DNA of 64,000 bases, taken from Thermoleophilia bacterium. GTDB lineage: Bacteria > Actinomycetota > Thermoleophilia > Gaiellales > Gaiellaceae. Positions 1-8,587 of the stretch are shown here, piece after piece. The position numbers and the translations under genes are program-made. The notes under the pieces were generated by a model that was given only the letters and a program-made list of their open reading frames with translations, did no database searches and was not told the origin of the DNA. The stretch covers positions 32,283-96,282 of the forward strand of contig JADLFG010000002.1 in assembly GCA_020845695.1 (NCBI GenBank). The letters are read 5' to 3'. Every line of letters begins with the position of its first letter. The first letter of the stretch is position 1.

Positions 1-578
1 CCGCGGGCGAGCAGTGCCGGCTGCACCGTCGCGCCGGTCGGCTCAAGCACGCCAGCCAGGTGCTCGGACGAGCCTGAGCGCCGGGCCACCTCCCGCGGCT
101 CGAGCCGGGCAAAGGCCTCGACGCCGTGCCGTTCGATTGCCGCCAGCGTGCTCTCCCACGCTCCGACCTGGGCAGCGTTGGTTGCCGTCCAGAGCCAGCC
201 GTCGTGGCGGTAGTGGGCGTCGATGCCGTTTCGACGGCAGAACTCGCCTATCGTCACGACCGCCTCCGCCGAGGCCCTCGCGAGGCGCACCGCCTCCTCG
301 CCGCCGCAGAGGTGCTCGAGCTTCTCAAACTTCGCCCACCATGAGAGGACGAAGCCGCCGTTGCGGCCGCTCGCCCCACCGCCGCAGACGTCCGCCTCGA
401 CGACGACGACGTCGAGGGCGGGCTCGAGCTCCTTGAGACGCAGCGCCGTCCAGAGACCGGTGTAGCCGCCGCCGACGATGCAGATGTCGGCCCTCTCGTC
501 GCCCTCGAGGCTCGGAGCGTCCTCGGCGCCGGCGAGTGCGTCGGCGAGCCAGAGGCTTCTGGCGCCGCCCGTGGTCAC
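1..578 (-). CDS. FAD-dependent oxidoreductase, DAO family (3' part outside window)
   Basis: The reading frame is open from a GTG at 578 to the window edge, so only the N-terminal ~192 residues are seen. An in-frame TGA lies five codons upstream of the GTG, which fixes the start region. Residues ~25-60 carry the FAD-binding Rossmann motif (IVGGGYTGLWTALRL) followed by the acidic end of the second strand (VVVEAD). A GGGASGRNGGF segment follows, typical of DAO/PuuB/OrdL-type amine and amino-acid oxidases. It lies 167 bp downstream of the trimethylamine dehydrogenase gene on the same strand, so it probably acts on a methylated amine or N-methyl amino acid. The exact substrate cannot be told, and the substrate domain is mostly missing from the window. 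Confidence 0.85.
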   Translation of the reverse strand, partial: MTTGGARSLWLADALAGAEDAPSLEGDERADICIVGGGYTGLWTALRLKELEPALDVVVVEADVCGGGASGRNGGFVLSWWAKFEKLEHLCGGEEAVRLARASAEAVVTIGEFCRRNGIDAHYRHDGWLWTATNAAQVGAWESTLAAIERHGVEAFARLEPREVARRSGSSEHLAGVLEPTGATVQPALLAR

Positions 579-745
579 GGGTTCCCGGCCTCACTCGATC
601 GCCACGACGACCGCAGCCCCGAAGGCGTCTGGGCATGCGCCCGCCAACCGTTCTGGCCTTCGCCGCCGGAGCCTGGCTCGCCCGGCCACTCGGAACACCG
701 GGCCGCCACCTCGCCGCCCGCGACTGCTGGAACGACGTCACTCAT

Positions 746-2899
746 CTAGACAGCGACCGAGTCCCTCGGGCGGGCGAGCTGGGCCTCGTACTCGGCATCC
801 GATGTCTCCCCGACCAGCCTCCGCTCGCGAATGAAGGGGAGCGGGAGCGCCGGGTCCGGGGAGTCGATCTCGCGGGCGAGGCGGTGGCCGTCGAAGACGC
901 AGTCGGCGATCAGGCGTGGCGCGGCGCAGTCGCCGACCCGGTAGACAGCCCTGATCCCCTCCCGCTCGAGAGCCTCGCGGTCGGTCTCAAGCTCGCGATA
1001 GAGATCGTGGTTCGAGAGGCGCTGCGTCACGAGGACGACACTGTCCGCCTCGATCGCCCCAGAGTCGCCCGCCACCCAGATGCTCCCCGTAGTGACTTCC
1101 CCGGGCTCGATCCTGTCGATGACCCGTTCCGTTACCACCCGGATCTCGAGCCGGTGGAGGAGCTGGTGGAGCCGGCCCATCTCACCAGTGAAGTGCATGT
1201 ACGCCCCCGGGTGAGCGTTCGGCGTCACGTACGTGATCCTCTTGCCCTTGAGGGCAAGCTTCTCAGCTAGGCCGACGCCCATGAAGTAGCCTTCGCAGTC
1301 GTAGACGACCACGCGGTCGCCCGGAGCGTTTTTCCCCTCGAGCATCACCTGCTCCGGGGTGAGCACGTGCGTGAGCCGTGCGTCGGCTCCCGGGATCGGC
1401 TCGTGCGTGACATGGCTAAGCCCGTCCGTCGCCCAGCGGGCGCCGCTGGCGACGACGACGATCTCGGCTCCATACTCGCGAGCTCCCTTTGCGTCGATCC
1501 GGGTGCCGGTTAGCACCTCGACGTTCCTCAGCTTGCTGAGCTGGATGCGGCGGTAGTTGACGACTCGCGCCCACTCGCCGAGTCCGGGGAGCGTCGAGAC
1601 CCAGCCGACGTAGCCGCCGATCTCCGGAGACGCCTCGACGAGATGGACACGCCGCATTCCGCGCATCCCCAGGACCCGCGCGCACTCCATCCCCGCCGCC
1701 CCGGCGCCGATCACGAGGACGTCGTTGTCGGCGTTCGCCGCTCGCGTGAACTTCTCCGGGTGCCAGCCACGGCGGTACTCCTCCCCCGCCGTCGCATTCT
1801 GGGAGCAAACAAGCGGTGGCCCGCCGATCTCCCACCGAGACACGCAGATGTTGCAGCCGATGCACTCGCGGATGTCATCGAGGCGGCCCTCCTCGATCTT
1901 CCTTGGCAAGAACGGATCCGCGATCGTCGCGCGCGCCGCGCCGATGATGTCGTATCGGCCGCTCTCGATCACCTCGACCATCGTGTCAGGGCTCGTGAAC
2001 CGCCCAACGCCCACGACCGGCTTCGAGGTGAACTCCTTGATGCGACCGGTCCACTCGAGCTGATAGCCCTCCCTGAAGAACCTCGACGTGCCGATGTCTT
2101 CGCCCCAGTTCACGATCCCCGAGACGTTGATGTCCCACAGGTCGACCAGATGATCGACGAGCTGCACGAGCTTGGCGGCTTCGTCGAACGTCACCCCGGC
2201 GGGGCAGAGGGACTCGACGGCGAGCCGCGACGCGATTGCGCAGTCGTCACCGACGGCTTCCCGCACGAGCTCGAGCGTCTCCCGCCAGAAGCGCGCCCGG
2301 TTCTCGAACGAGCCGCCGTACCGGTCCGTGCGCCGATTGTAGAAGGGCGAGAGGAACTGCATCGGCCCGTAGCTGTTGGAGCCATAGATGTAGACGATGT
2401 CGAAACCGGCGGAGCGGGCCCGTCTCGCCGCCTCCACCCAGAAGCCCTGCAGCTCGCGGATCTCCTCCTCCGACACCTCCATCGGAACGGTGAGCGGGTC
2501 GATGTCGCTCGCGAGCTGGGATGGAGCCCGCGGTACCGCGCGCGACTCCATGCAGGGCGCGTGCGGGCCTCCGTACCAGAGCTCGACCCCCGCAAGCGCA
2601 TCCGACGCGTGTACCGCGTCGCACATGCGTGCCAGGTTACGCACGTCCTCCGCATCCCACAGGCGTGCCGACACCCGATGGGTATCGTCGGACTCGGGGT
2701 GGATCGAGCAGTACTCGGTGCAGACCGCTCCCCAGCCGCCTTCCGCCTTGATTCCGCGGTGGGCGGCCTGGAAGCCCGGCTTCTCAGACCCGCCGCCCAT
2801 GCAGTGAGGCGTCTGGTAGAAGCGGTTCTTCAGCGTTTTCGGCCCGATCCGGATCGGCTCAAACAGGATGTCGTACTTCGTGTCGCGCGCCATGCTCAC
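746..2899 (-). CDS. tmd: trimethylamine dehydrogenase-like iron-sulfur flavoprotein
   Basis: 717 residues, the family length. TMADH oxidatively demethylates trimethylamine to dimethylamine and formaldehyde and passes electrons to ETF. The N-terminal half is an old-yellow-enzyme TIM barrel. Cys33 matches the cysteine that carries 6-S-cysteinyl FMN. The 4Fe-4S cysteines are Cys346, 349, 352 and 365. A C-terminal ADP/dinucleotide-binding domain follows (VIGAGAAGMECARVL). The three residues of the substrate aromatic bowl are present (Tyr63, Trp265, Trp356). This favours TMADH over dimethylamine dehydrogenase (Gln at the first site) and histamine dehydrogenase (altered bowl). Asp268 of the active-site triad is kept, but the position of TMADH His172 is Asn175. 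The family comparison is from memory. It may be co-transcribed with the DAO gene downstream. Confidence 0.9.
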   Translation of the reverse strand: MSMARDTKYDILFEPIRIGPKTLKNRFYQTPHCMGGGSEKPGFQAAHRGIKAEGGWGAVCTEYCSIHPESDDTHRVSARLWDAEDVRNLARMCDAVHASDALAGVELWYGGPHAPCMESRAVPRAPSQLASDIDPLTVPMEVSEEEIRELQGFWVEAARRARSAGFDIVYIYGSNSYGPMQFLSPFYNRRTDRYGGSFENRARFWRETLELVREAVGDDCAIASRLAVESLCPAGVTFDEAAKLVQLVDHLVDLWDINVSGIVNWGEDIGTSRFFREGYQLEWTGRIKEFTSKPVVGVGRFTSPDTMVEVIESGRYDIIGAARATIADPFLPRKIEEGRLDDIRECIGCNICVSRWEIGGPPLVCSQNATAGEEYRRGWHPEKFTRAANADNDVLVIGAGAAGMECARVLGMRGMRRVHLVEASPEIGGYVGWVSTLPGLGEWARVVNYRRIQLSKLRNVEVLTGTRIDAKGAREYGAEIVVVASGARWATDGLSHVTHEPIPGADARLTHVLTPEQVMLEGKNAPGDRVVVYDCEGYFMGVGLAEKLALKGKRITYVTPNAHPGAYMHFTGEMGRLHQLLHRLEIRVVTERVIDRIEPGEVTTGSIWVAGDSGAIEADSVVLVTQRLSNHDLYRELETDREALEREGIRAVYRVGDCAAPRLIADCVFDGHRLAREIDSPDPALPLPFIRERRLVGETSDAEYEAQLARPRDSVAV

Positions 2900-3350
2900 G
2901 GCTCCTTCGCTCGAGTTGCTGACCGGATAGCTCTGGCTCCTGCTGCTTGCTCAGGCCGGGTGTAATCGCTCCATCCGGATCTCGCTCCCGAGACCTCATC
3001 AAACCGCGCAAACACGCATCTAGATCAACTTTGACCAACAAGATGCGCAATCATTCGCGCGTGATGTACGCGGTTCGCGCAAGTTGGGACGCTGTCGTTG
3101 CGCCGTTTCGTGGGCCATTCCGCCCCGAACGCGGGCCAGAAGCCCACGTCGGCGTGATCAGCTCGACAGGGCTGCTCGTGAAGCGCCATCCGGCGAGTGT
3201 CTGCGGGAAGGAGCGACGGGCCCCGTGGCGACGCCCGGGCACGGGCGGAGCGTCATCCGGTGCAGTGCAAGCCGCTCTGGGTTGTGATCGGGAGTCGCAG
3301 GCCGCTTCGATCCGAGCAGCGTCCCCGATCCCGGCGGGCTGAGCCCGACC
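2900..3350. other. intergenic region between lrp-like gene and TMADH
   Basis: No convincing gene is seen on either strand in these 451 bases. The stretch around 2995-3060 is richer in A+T than its surroundings and is the likely promoter zone of the TMADH gene. It includes a direct repeat of GAYCAAC spaced 10 bases near 3025-3042 that could be a regulator site. The Lrp-family gene just upstream is the obvious candidate regulator, but no Lrp consensus is clear. Confidence 0.4.
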
Positions 3351-3857
3351 CTACGCCGTCACGTGGGGCCTCTCGCCGAGACCGGTGTCGGTGTAGAGGA
3401 ACTTGAACTTGTGCACCTTCATCTCGATCATGGTCTCGGTGCGGCGAACGCCGCCGAGGCCGCGGATCCGAGAGACGAGCTCCCAGAGCGCTTCGTTGTC
3501 CCGGCAGACGACCTGGACGTAGATGTCGGCGCTACCGATCAGGGTTGATACGTAGGAGACCTCGGGCCACGAAGCGATCGCCTCGACGACCCGCTCGTGG
3601 GTGTCCGCCTCGACTTGGACGAACACGAGCGCGAGGACCGAGTGGCCGAGGCGGAACGGGTCGGCGAAGGCGACGATCCGCAGGATCCCCGACTCCTGGA
3701 GGTTCCGGAAGCGGGCGCGGACGGTGGCCTCCGAGACGTTGATGTCACGCGCGATCTCGCGGAAGGAGCGTCGTCCGTCCTCCTGGAGATGACGGACGAT
3801 CTCCCGATCGATCCGGTCGAGGGAATCATGGAAGACCATCCGGGGTGACGCTATCAC
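3351..3857 (-). CDS. Lrp/AsnC family transcriptional regulator
   Basis: About 168 residues. An N-terminal winged helix-turn-helix (LDRIDREIVRHL, then ARDINVSEATVRARFRNL) is followed by an AsnC/RAM effector-binding domain (SADIYVQVVCRD, GGVRRTETMIEMKV). The family usually senses amino acids or small amines as octamers and often controls the neighbouring catabolic gene. Here that would be the TMADH/oxidase pair downstream on the same strand. The GTG at 3857 was chosen because GGGAGG lies 4 bases ahead of it. An ATG at 3839 (MVFHDSLDRID) has no visible ribosome site but gives a typical family N-terminus and is the alternative. Confidence 0.88.
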   Translation of the reverse strand: MIASPRMVFHDSLDRIDREIVRHLQEDGRRSFREIARDINVSEATVRARFRNLQESGILRIVAFADPFRLGHSVLALVFVQVEADTHERVVEAIASWPEVSYVSTLIGSADIYVQVVCRDNEALWELVSRIRGLGGVRRTETMIEMKVHKFKFLYTDTGLGERPHVTA

Positions 3858-3987
3858 GACGCCTCCCGGGCTCGTGGTCGAGCGGCCCCGCGACCGCGCC
3901 CACCCGCCGATTCGAGATCGGATCCTCCGGCGGTTCGGTTCCCGCATGGCCTGCTCATGCGGCAACTGCGAGGGAGAGCTCCGTGTC

Positions 3988-4023
3988 GGGAATGGGGGCG
4001 AGGTGCACCTCGCCCCCATTCCC
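3988..4023. terminator. perfect 36-bp palindrome, likely terminator of the betaine ABC operon
   Basis: Two 18-base arms are exact reverse complements with no unpaired centre (core GGGGGCGAGGTGCACC, extended by GGGAAT on the left). It lies 65 bases past the stop of the substrate-binding protein gene and about 130 bases upstream of the Lrp-type gene start. No T-run follows, as is usual for actinobacterial hairpin terminators. A palindromic operator is the alternative. Confidence 0.6.
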
Positions 4024-4088
4024 TGTGGGTCTCGCCGAGCGGCGAGCGCTGCCCCGCCGAAGCCGCGCTCGCCCTCACTGCCTCCCGG

Positions 4089-5135
4089 TCAAGGAAGCCA
4101 CGTCCGCCAGACGTCCTCGTGTCCGTCGATCCACGTCTGCGCGGCGGTGGCCCAGTCCTGGCCCTCCGAGTCGACCAGGAACGTGATCTGCTGCTGATCC
4201 TCGTTCGTGTAGCTGAGCTTCGACAGGAACGCGAATGCCTCCGGCGCCTTCTCCTCGAGGGCCGCCGAGAAGGTCTTGTAGAGGATGTCGTCCGCGTAGT
4301 CGCAGTCGTAGCCGGCGCCGCCCTGCTCCGCTGCCTTCGCGCACTCCTCGTCGAATGGCGGCAGCTCAACCTCGGTGAGGTCGTACTTCTCGAGCGCCCA
4401 GTGCGGGCTCCAGAAGTACAGAAGCAGCGGATCCTGATTGGCGAACGCGGAGTCGAGCGCGGTGAGCAGCGCTGCCTCAGAGCCGCCGACGACGACCTTG
4501 AGGTCGAGCCCGAGGTTCTTGACGATCTCCTCGTCGTAGGAGACGTAGCTCGGGTCGCCGAGGAGAAGCTGCCCTTGGTCGCCCGACTCGGCCGTCTTGA
4601 ACAGCTGCTCGTTGCCCTTGATCCCCTCCCAGGTGGCGAGTTCCGGGTACTGGTCGAGCAGGTACGTCGGGACAAACCACCCGATGTTGCCGACCACGCC
4701 GAGCAGGCCGCCGTCGACAACGCCGCCGCTGGGATTCTCGATGTACTTGGCGTAGTCCTCCGCGTGGCCAGAGGGCCAGACCTCGAGGGTCACATCGAGG
4801 TCTCCGGCGGCCAGGGCAGGGAACTGGGCGAACTCGTCGAGCTCGACCAGCTCAACCGTGTAGCCAAGCTCCCGCTCGAGGAGGATCTTCGCGATATTGG
4901 CGTTCGCCGCCGAGCCAGACCACGGGCCGACGCCGATCGCGATCGTGGTACCCTCGCCGGGCTTGGCGGCAGGCTCCTCGGTCGGGGTCGGCTCGGCCGG
5001 CGCGGACTCGGTCGGCGGCGCCTCCTCCGCCGGAACCGTCGTGGGCGGTGCCGCCTCCTCGCCACCGCACGCTGCAGCGAGCGCGATCAGCACGATGGCC
5101 ACCGCCGCAACGCCCCACAATCTCGTTCCCCTCAC
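4089..5135 (-). CDS. glycine betaine/proline-type ABC transporter substrate-binding lipoprotein
   Basis: 348 residues, OpuAC-type fold. It starts with a GTG at 5135 that overlaps the permease stop (GTGA), with AAGGAG 5 bases ahead. The N-terminus is a lipoprotein signal with lipobox (ALAAAC), then a Thr/Pro/Glu-rich linker (residues ~27-55) tethering the domain to the membrane. The mature part (IGVGPWSGSAANANIAKILL, VTLEVWPSG, WEGIKGNE) matches the family that binds quaternary amines in an aromatic box; several Trp and Tyr residues are present. It is the last gene of the operon ATPase-permease-binding protein. The true substrate (glycine betaine, carnitine, choline or proline betaine) cannot be told. 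Context with MttB and sarcosine oxidase favours a betaine. Confidence 0.9.
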   Translation of the reverse strand: MRGTRLWGVAAVAIVLIALAAACGGEEAAPPTTVPAEEAPPTESAPAEPTPTEEPAAKPGEGTTIAIGVGPWSGSAANANIAKILLERELGYTVELVELDEFAQFPALAAGDLDVTLEVWPSGHAEDYAKYIENPSGGVVDGGLLGVVGNIGWFVPTYLLDQYPELATWEGIKGNEQLFKTAESGDQGQLLLGDPSYVSYDEEIVKNLGLDLKVVVGGSEAALLTALDSAFANQDPLLLYFWSPHWALEKYDLTEVELPPFDEECAKAAEQGGAGYDCDYADDILYKTFSAALEEKAPEAFAFLSKLSYTNEDQQQITFLVDSEGQDWATAAQTWIDGHEDVWRTWLP

Positions 5136-7168
5136 GTCTCCTCCTTTCGCCCTGGTTGGACCGCCGGGCTCGGCCCAGCGGTTGGCCGCGTCGGCCAAGA
5201 GAACAGGCGAGTCGAAGCACTCCTCGAGCGCGGCGCGGCGGCAGCCGCCTGGGTGATGCGATCGATGACGATCGCCAGGAGCAGGATGCTCAGCCCCGCT
5301 TCCACGCCCCGGCCCAGGTCGCTCTTCGTCAGCCCGAATACGACCTCGAGCCCGAGGCCGCCTGCCCCGATCAGCCCCGCGATGATGACGACGGAAAGCA
5401 CCATGATCACCGTTTGGTTGATGCCGAGCATGATCGAGGGCTTGGCGAGTGGCAGCTGCACCTTGAGGAGAAGCTGGGATCGGGTCGAGCCGAGCGAGAG
5501 CGCCGCCTCGACCGCCTCCTTCGGCACCTGGCGGATTCCGAGGTTCGTAAGCCGGATGCCGACCGGGAGCGCGTAGACGACCGCTGCCGCGAGTGCGGGT
5601 ACCCGTCCCGGGTCGAAAAGCGCGATCACGGGCACGAGGTACACGAACGCCGGCATCGTCTGCATCGTGTCGAGGAGCGGCTTCAGGGCACGCTCGAAGC
5701 GGTCGCTCCGCGCCGCCGCGACCCCGATCGGAACTGCGAGCGCGACAGAGACCGCGACCGCGACGATCACCTGGCTGAGCGTGTCCATCGCGACGTCCCA
5801 CATCCCGAGGAGGCCGACGGCCACGAAGCCCGCCCCCGAGACCAGCGCCAGGCGCGGACCAGCCACCCGCCACGCCAGCAGAGCGGCCATCGCGGACAGG
5901 AGCCACCAGGGCTGCCCGAGGAGCAGGTCGCGGAGAGGATCGAGCCAGTACTGGATCAGGAAGTCGCGCAGGGCGCTCGTGCCGTCGTAGAGGTGCGTCT
6001 TCATCCACTCCACGGCCGCATTCGTCGGATCGCGCACGGAGAACGTGATCCCCTCGGGAACGTCCTGCTCGAGTAGAAGGCGTCCGATCACGATGGCACC
6101 GACAGAGACCGTCCCTGCCGCGACCCACGACGCCGGCCGTTGCAGCCTGCGCCCGCCGACACGGAGGGATCCGCCGCGCGAGTGCCGCGGGCGACCCCAG
6201 GCCTGGCTGACGCGGTCGAGCACGATCGCCATGACCACAATCGCGATGCCGCCGTTCAAGGCCTGGCCCACGTCAAGGTGCTGGAGGCCGTTCAAGACCT
6301 CCCGCCCCAGCCCGCCGGCGCCGACGATGGCCGCGATCACGACCATGCCAAACGCCATCATGATCGTCTGGTTGACGCCGAGCATCAGCGAGGGTCTGGC
6401 GAGGGGAAGCTCGACTTTCCAAAGGAGCTGGCGCGGGCTCGATCCGAAGGACCGGCCGACCTCGAGCGGCGTCGTCGGCACCTGCCGGAGTCCGAGGCTC
6501 GTCAGCCGTATGGCCGGGGGCATGGCAAAGATCACCGTGGCGATCACGGCCGTCGGATTGCCGATCGAGAAGAGCAGGACGAGGGGGAGGAGGTAGACGA
6601 AGGCGGGGATGGTCTGCATCCCGTCGAGGACCGGCCGGAGCGCTCGTTCCACGCGGTCGTTGCGAGCGGTCCAGACCCCGAGCGGCATGCCGATCGCAAG
6701 CGACAGGCCGACGGCCACGAGCATGAGCGCGAGGGTCTCGACACTTAGCTCCCAGAGACCGAGGAGTCCGAGCGAGAGCATGCCCGTACTCGAGAGGAGG
6801 GCGAAACGCCAGCCTCCCGCGATCGCCGCCAAGGCGCCCGTGCCGATGACCACGCCCAGCCAGGTAATCCACTCGAGTGCCGCCACGGCTGCGTTGAGGA
6901 GCGCGTCCAGCCCATCCTTGATCGGCGTGAGGAAGTCAACGAACACAGGGTGCGTCGCTCGGTTGCGCAGCACCCAACCCTCGAACGAGTCGAACCAGTC
7001 GCGCGCACCCAGGTTCCACGATTCCGGGAAGCCCCCGCCAATCGCGAGGCCCGCGACCGCGACCGCCACCGCGAATGCGATCCCGACAACCCATCGGGAG
7101 AGGCGCCAGGCCTCGGCCCCGAAGGCCGGCGCCGAAGCGAACCCCGGCGGTGCCGCGCTTCCCGCCAT
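5132..7168 (-). CDS. double-domain betaine-type ABC transporter permease (two ProW-like domains fused)
   Basis: 678 residues, about twice the usual ProW/OpuAB length. Two complete membrane domains occur in tandem. Each has its own EAA loop that contacts the ATPase: SFGSSPRQLLWKVELPLARP near residue 240 and SLGSTRSQLLLKVQLPLAKP near residue 570. Each is followed by the same MLG(V/I)NQT segment and a GAGGLG motif. One chain can therefore supply both halves of the pore. The ATG overlaps the ATPase stop by one base (TGATG), and the stop overlaps the binding-protein start (GTGA), so translation of the three genes is probably coupled. Confidence 0.9.
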   Translation of the reverse strand: MAGSAAPPGFASAPAFGAEAWRLSRWVVGIAFAVAVAVAGLAIGGGFPESWNLGARDWFDSFEGWVLRNRATHPVFVDFLTPIKDGLDALLNAAVAALEWITWLGVVIGTGALAAIAGGWRFALLSSTGMLSLGLLGLWELSVETLALMLVAVGLSLAIGMPLGVWTARNDRVERALRPVLDGMQTIPAFVYLLPLVLLFSIGNPTAVIATVIFAMPPAIRLTSLGLRQVPTTPLEVGRSFGSSPRQLLWKVELPLARPSLMLGVNQTIMMAFGMVVIAAIVGAGGLGREVLNGLQHLDVGQALNGGIAIVVMAIVLDRVSQAWGRPRHSRGGSLRVGGRRLQRPASWVAAGTVSVGAIVIGRLLLEQDVPEGITFSVRDPTNAAVEWMKTHLYDGTSALRDFLIQYWLDPLRDLLLGQPWWLLSAMAALLAWRVAGPRLALVSGAGFVAVGLLGMWDVAMDTLSQVIVAVAVSVALAVPIGVAAARSDRFERALKPLLDTMQTMPAFVYLVPVIALFDPGRVPALAAAVVYALPVGIRLTNLGIRQVPKEAVEAALSLGSTRSQLLLKVQLPLAKPSIMLGINQTVIMVLSVVIIAGLIGAGGLGLEVVFGLTKSDLGRGVEAGLSILLLAIVIDRITQAAAAAPRSRSASTRLFSWPTRPTAGPSPAVQPGRKEET

Positions 7169-8274
7169 CAGTCCCGCCCCTCGATCAAGGCGTTGATGAC
7201 GGCCGCCCGGTCGACGATGCCGACCGTCTCGTTCCCCTCAACCACCCTGACGGGCGCGTCGCTCGCTGCGACCAGCGGGATGAGCTCGCGGAGGAGCGTC
7301 TCCGGGGCGACCGCCGCCTGGCCGCCGCCGGCCTTCCCCGTCTGTGGCGCCATGATCGTGCGCGCGGTCAACACGTGTGCGCGTGGGACGTCGCGGGTGA
7401 AGTCGGCGACGTAGTCGTCCGCGGGGTTGACGACCACGGCCTCGGGAGTGCCTACCTGGACGAAGCGACCGTCGCGCATGATCGCGACACGGTCACCGAG
7501 CTTCAGGGCCTCGAGGAGATCGTGCGTGATGAAGATCATCGTTTTTCGAAGCTGGCGTTGGAGGCGGAGGACCTCGTCCTGCATGTCCCTCCGGATCAGC
7601 GGATCGAGCGCGCTGAAGGGCTCGTCGAAGAGCATGATCTCCGGGTCCGTGGCAAGCGCTCGGGCAAGGCCGACCCGCTGTTGCATGCCTCCGGAGAGCT
7701 CGTCCGGGTAGGCGGCGCCCCACCCGGAGAGCCCGACAACGTCGAGGATCTCCGTGGCCCTCTGGATCCTCGTAGCCCGACTCTCCCGCCGGACCTCGAG
7801 CCCGTAGGCGACGTTGTCGATGACCCGGCGGTGTGGGAAGAGCCCGAAGTGCTGAAAGACCATGCTGATCTTGCTCCGGCGGAGCTCGCGTAGCCGCTCG
7901 TCAGACAGGCGTAGGATGTCCTGGCCGTCGATCAAGACCTCGCCCGCGGTCGGCTCGATCAGCCTGGACAGGCAGCGCACGAGGGTGGACTTGCCGGACC
8001 CGGAGAGACCCATGACGACGAAGACCTCTCCCGATTGCACCTCGAACGAAACGCCACGCACGGCCGCGACGCAGCCGGTCGTCTCGAGTAGCTTGGCCCG
8101 TCCGAGGTCCGCGTCCGGCGATGCGACGATCCGCTCGGGCCTCGGCCCGTAGACCTTCCAGAGGTCACGGCACTCGACGGCGGGGATGGCACTCCCGGGC
8201 TCGAGCGCAGCCACCGGGGCGGCGCCGGGGCCGCGCCGGAGAGCGACATCGAGCTTGGGGGTTTCCTCGATCAC
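7168..8274 (-). CDS. betaine-type ABC transporter ATP-binding protein
   Basis: 368 residues, ProV/OpuAA-type. Visible motifs are Walker A (GLSGSGKST), Q-loop (VFQHFGLFPHR), ABC signature (LSGGMQQRV), Walker B (IMLFDEP) and a switch His (FITHD). The C-terminal ~90 residues are a short CBS-like regulatory segment, which in the family senses ionic strength or nucleotide. First gene of the transporter operon. The GTG start has no strong ribosome site, so the true start could be a few codons downstream. Confidence 0.92.
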   Translation of the reverse strand: MIEETPKLDVALRRGPGAAPVAALEPGSAIPAVECRDLWKVYGPRPERIVASPDADLGRAKLLETTGCVAAVRGVSFEVQSGEVFVVMGLSGSGKSTLVRCLSRLIEPTAGEVLIDGQDILRLSDERLRELRRSKISMVFQHFGLFPHRRVIDNVAYGLEVRRESRATRIQRATEILDVVGLSGWGAAYPDELSGGMQQRVGLARALATDPEIMLFDEPFSALDPLIRRDMQDEVLRLQRQLRKTMIFITHDLLEALKLGDRVAIMRDGRFVQVGTPEAVVVNPADDYVADFTRDVPRAHVLTARTIMAPQTGKAGGGQAAVAPETLLRELIPLVAASDAPVRVVEGNETVGIVDRAAVINALIEGRD

Positions 8275-8587
8275 GTGATCGGGCTCGGATCGCCTTCGCC
8301 GAGGCCGCTGGCGAGCCCCTCCTTGCTCATCCCGCCAACCTCTCCATCTTCCGTTCTCCCCCCTCTATCTCTCGTGGTTCAGGGCGCCGCGCCGACCGGA
8401 ACGCCAGGACCCGCTCATTGCCACGGCGAGAGGCGTCCCGGACACCGGCCTCGTCTTTCGCTCACTGGTGTATGGAGATCAACGCATGTTGCGGGCAATC
8501 CCGCGCCGATTGCCACGCAAACTTTGCTCAACGGCAGTGTGGAGTCACGATGCGCGCATCCGCTCGAGTGCCGCCGGCCGCAGTCAT
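8275..8587. other. promoter region of the betaine transporter operon
   Basis: 313 bases without a credible gene, between the stop of the DUF1638 gene and the ATPase start on the same strand. It holds the inverted repeat listed at 8494 and must contain the promoter if the transporter is transcribed separately from the corrinoid operon. No clear -35/-10 pair is visible. Confidence 0.5.
8494..8514. promoter_or_regulatory. inverted repeat GGCAAT-N9-ATTGCC, possible regulator site
   Basis: Six-base arms (8494-8499 and 8509-8514) are perfect. The half-site is the same as in the palindrome found upstream of the dimethylglycine-type oxidase and the amino-acid permease, but the arms are in the opposite order and the spacer is 9 bases. 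It may be a related regulator site or chance. Confidence 0.3.

Noticed and set aside
4089..6128. A 679-codon frame suggesting a long N-terminal extension of the substrate-binding protein
   Set aside because: The extension overlaps the permease gene in another frame. A ribosome site, GTG and lipoprotein signal mark the true start at 5135.
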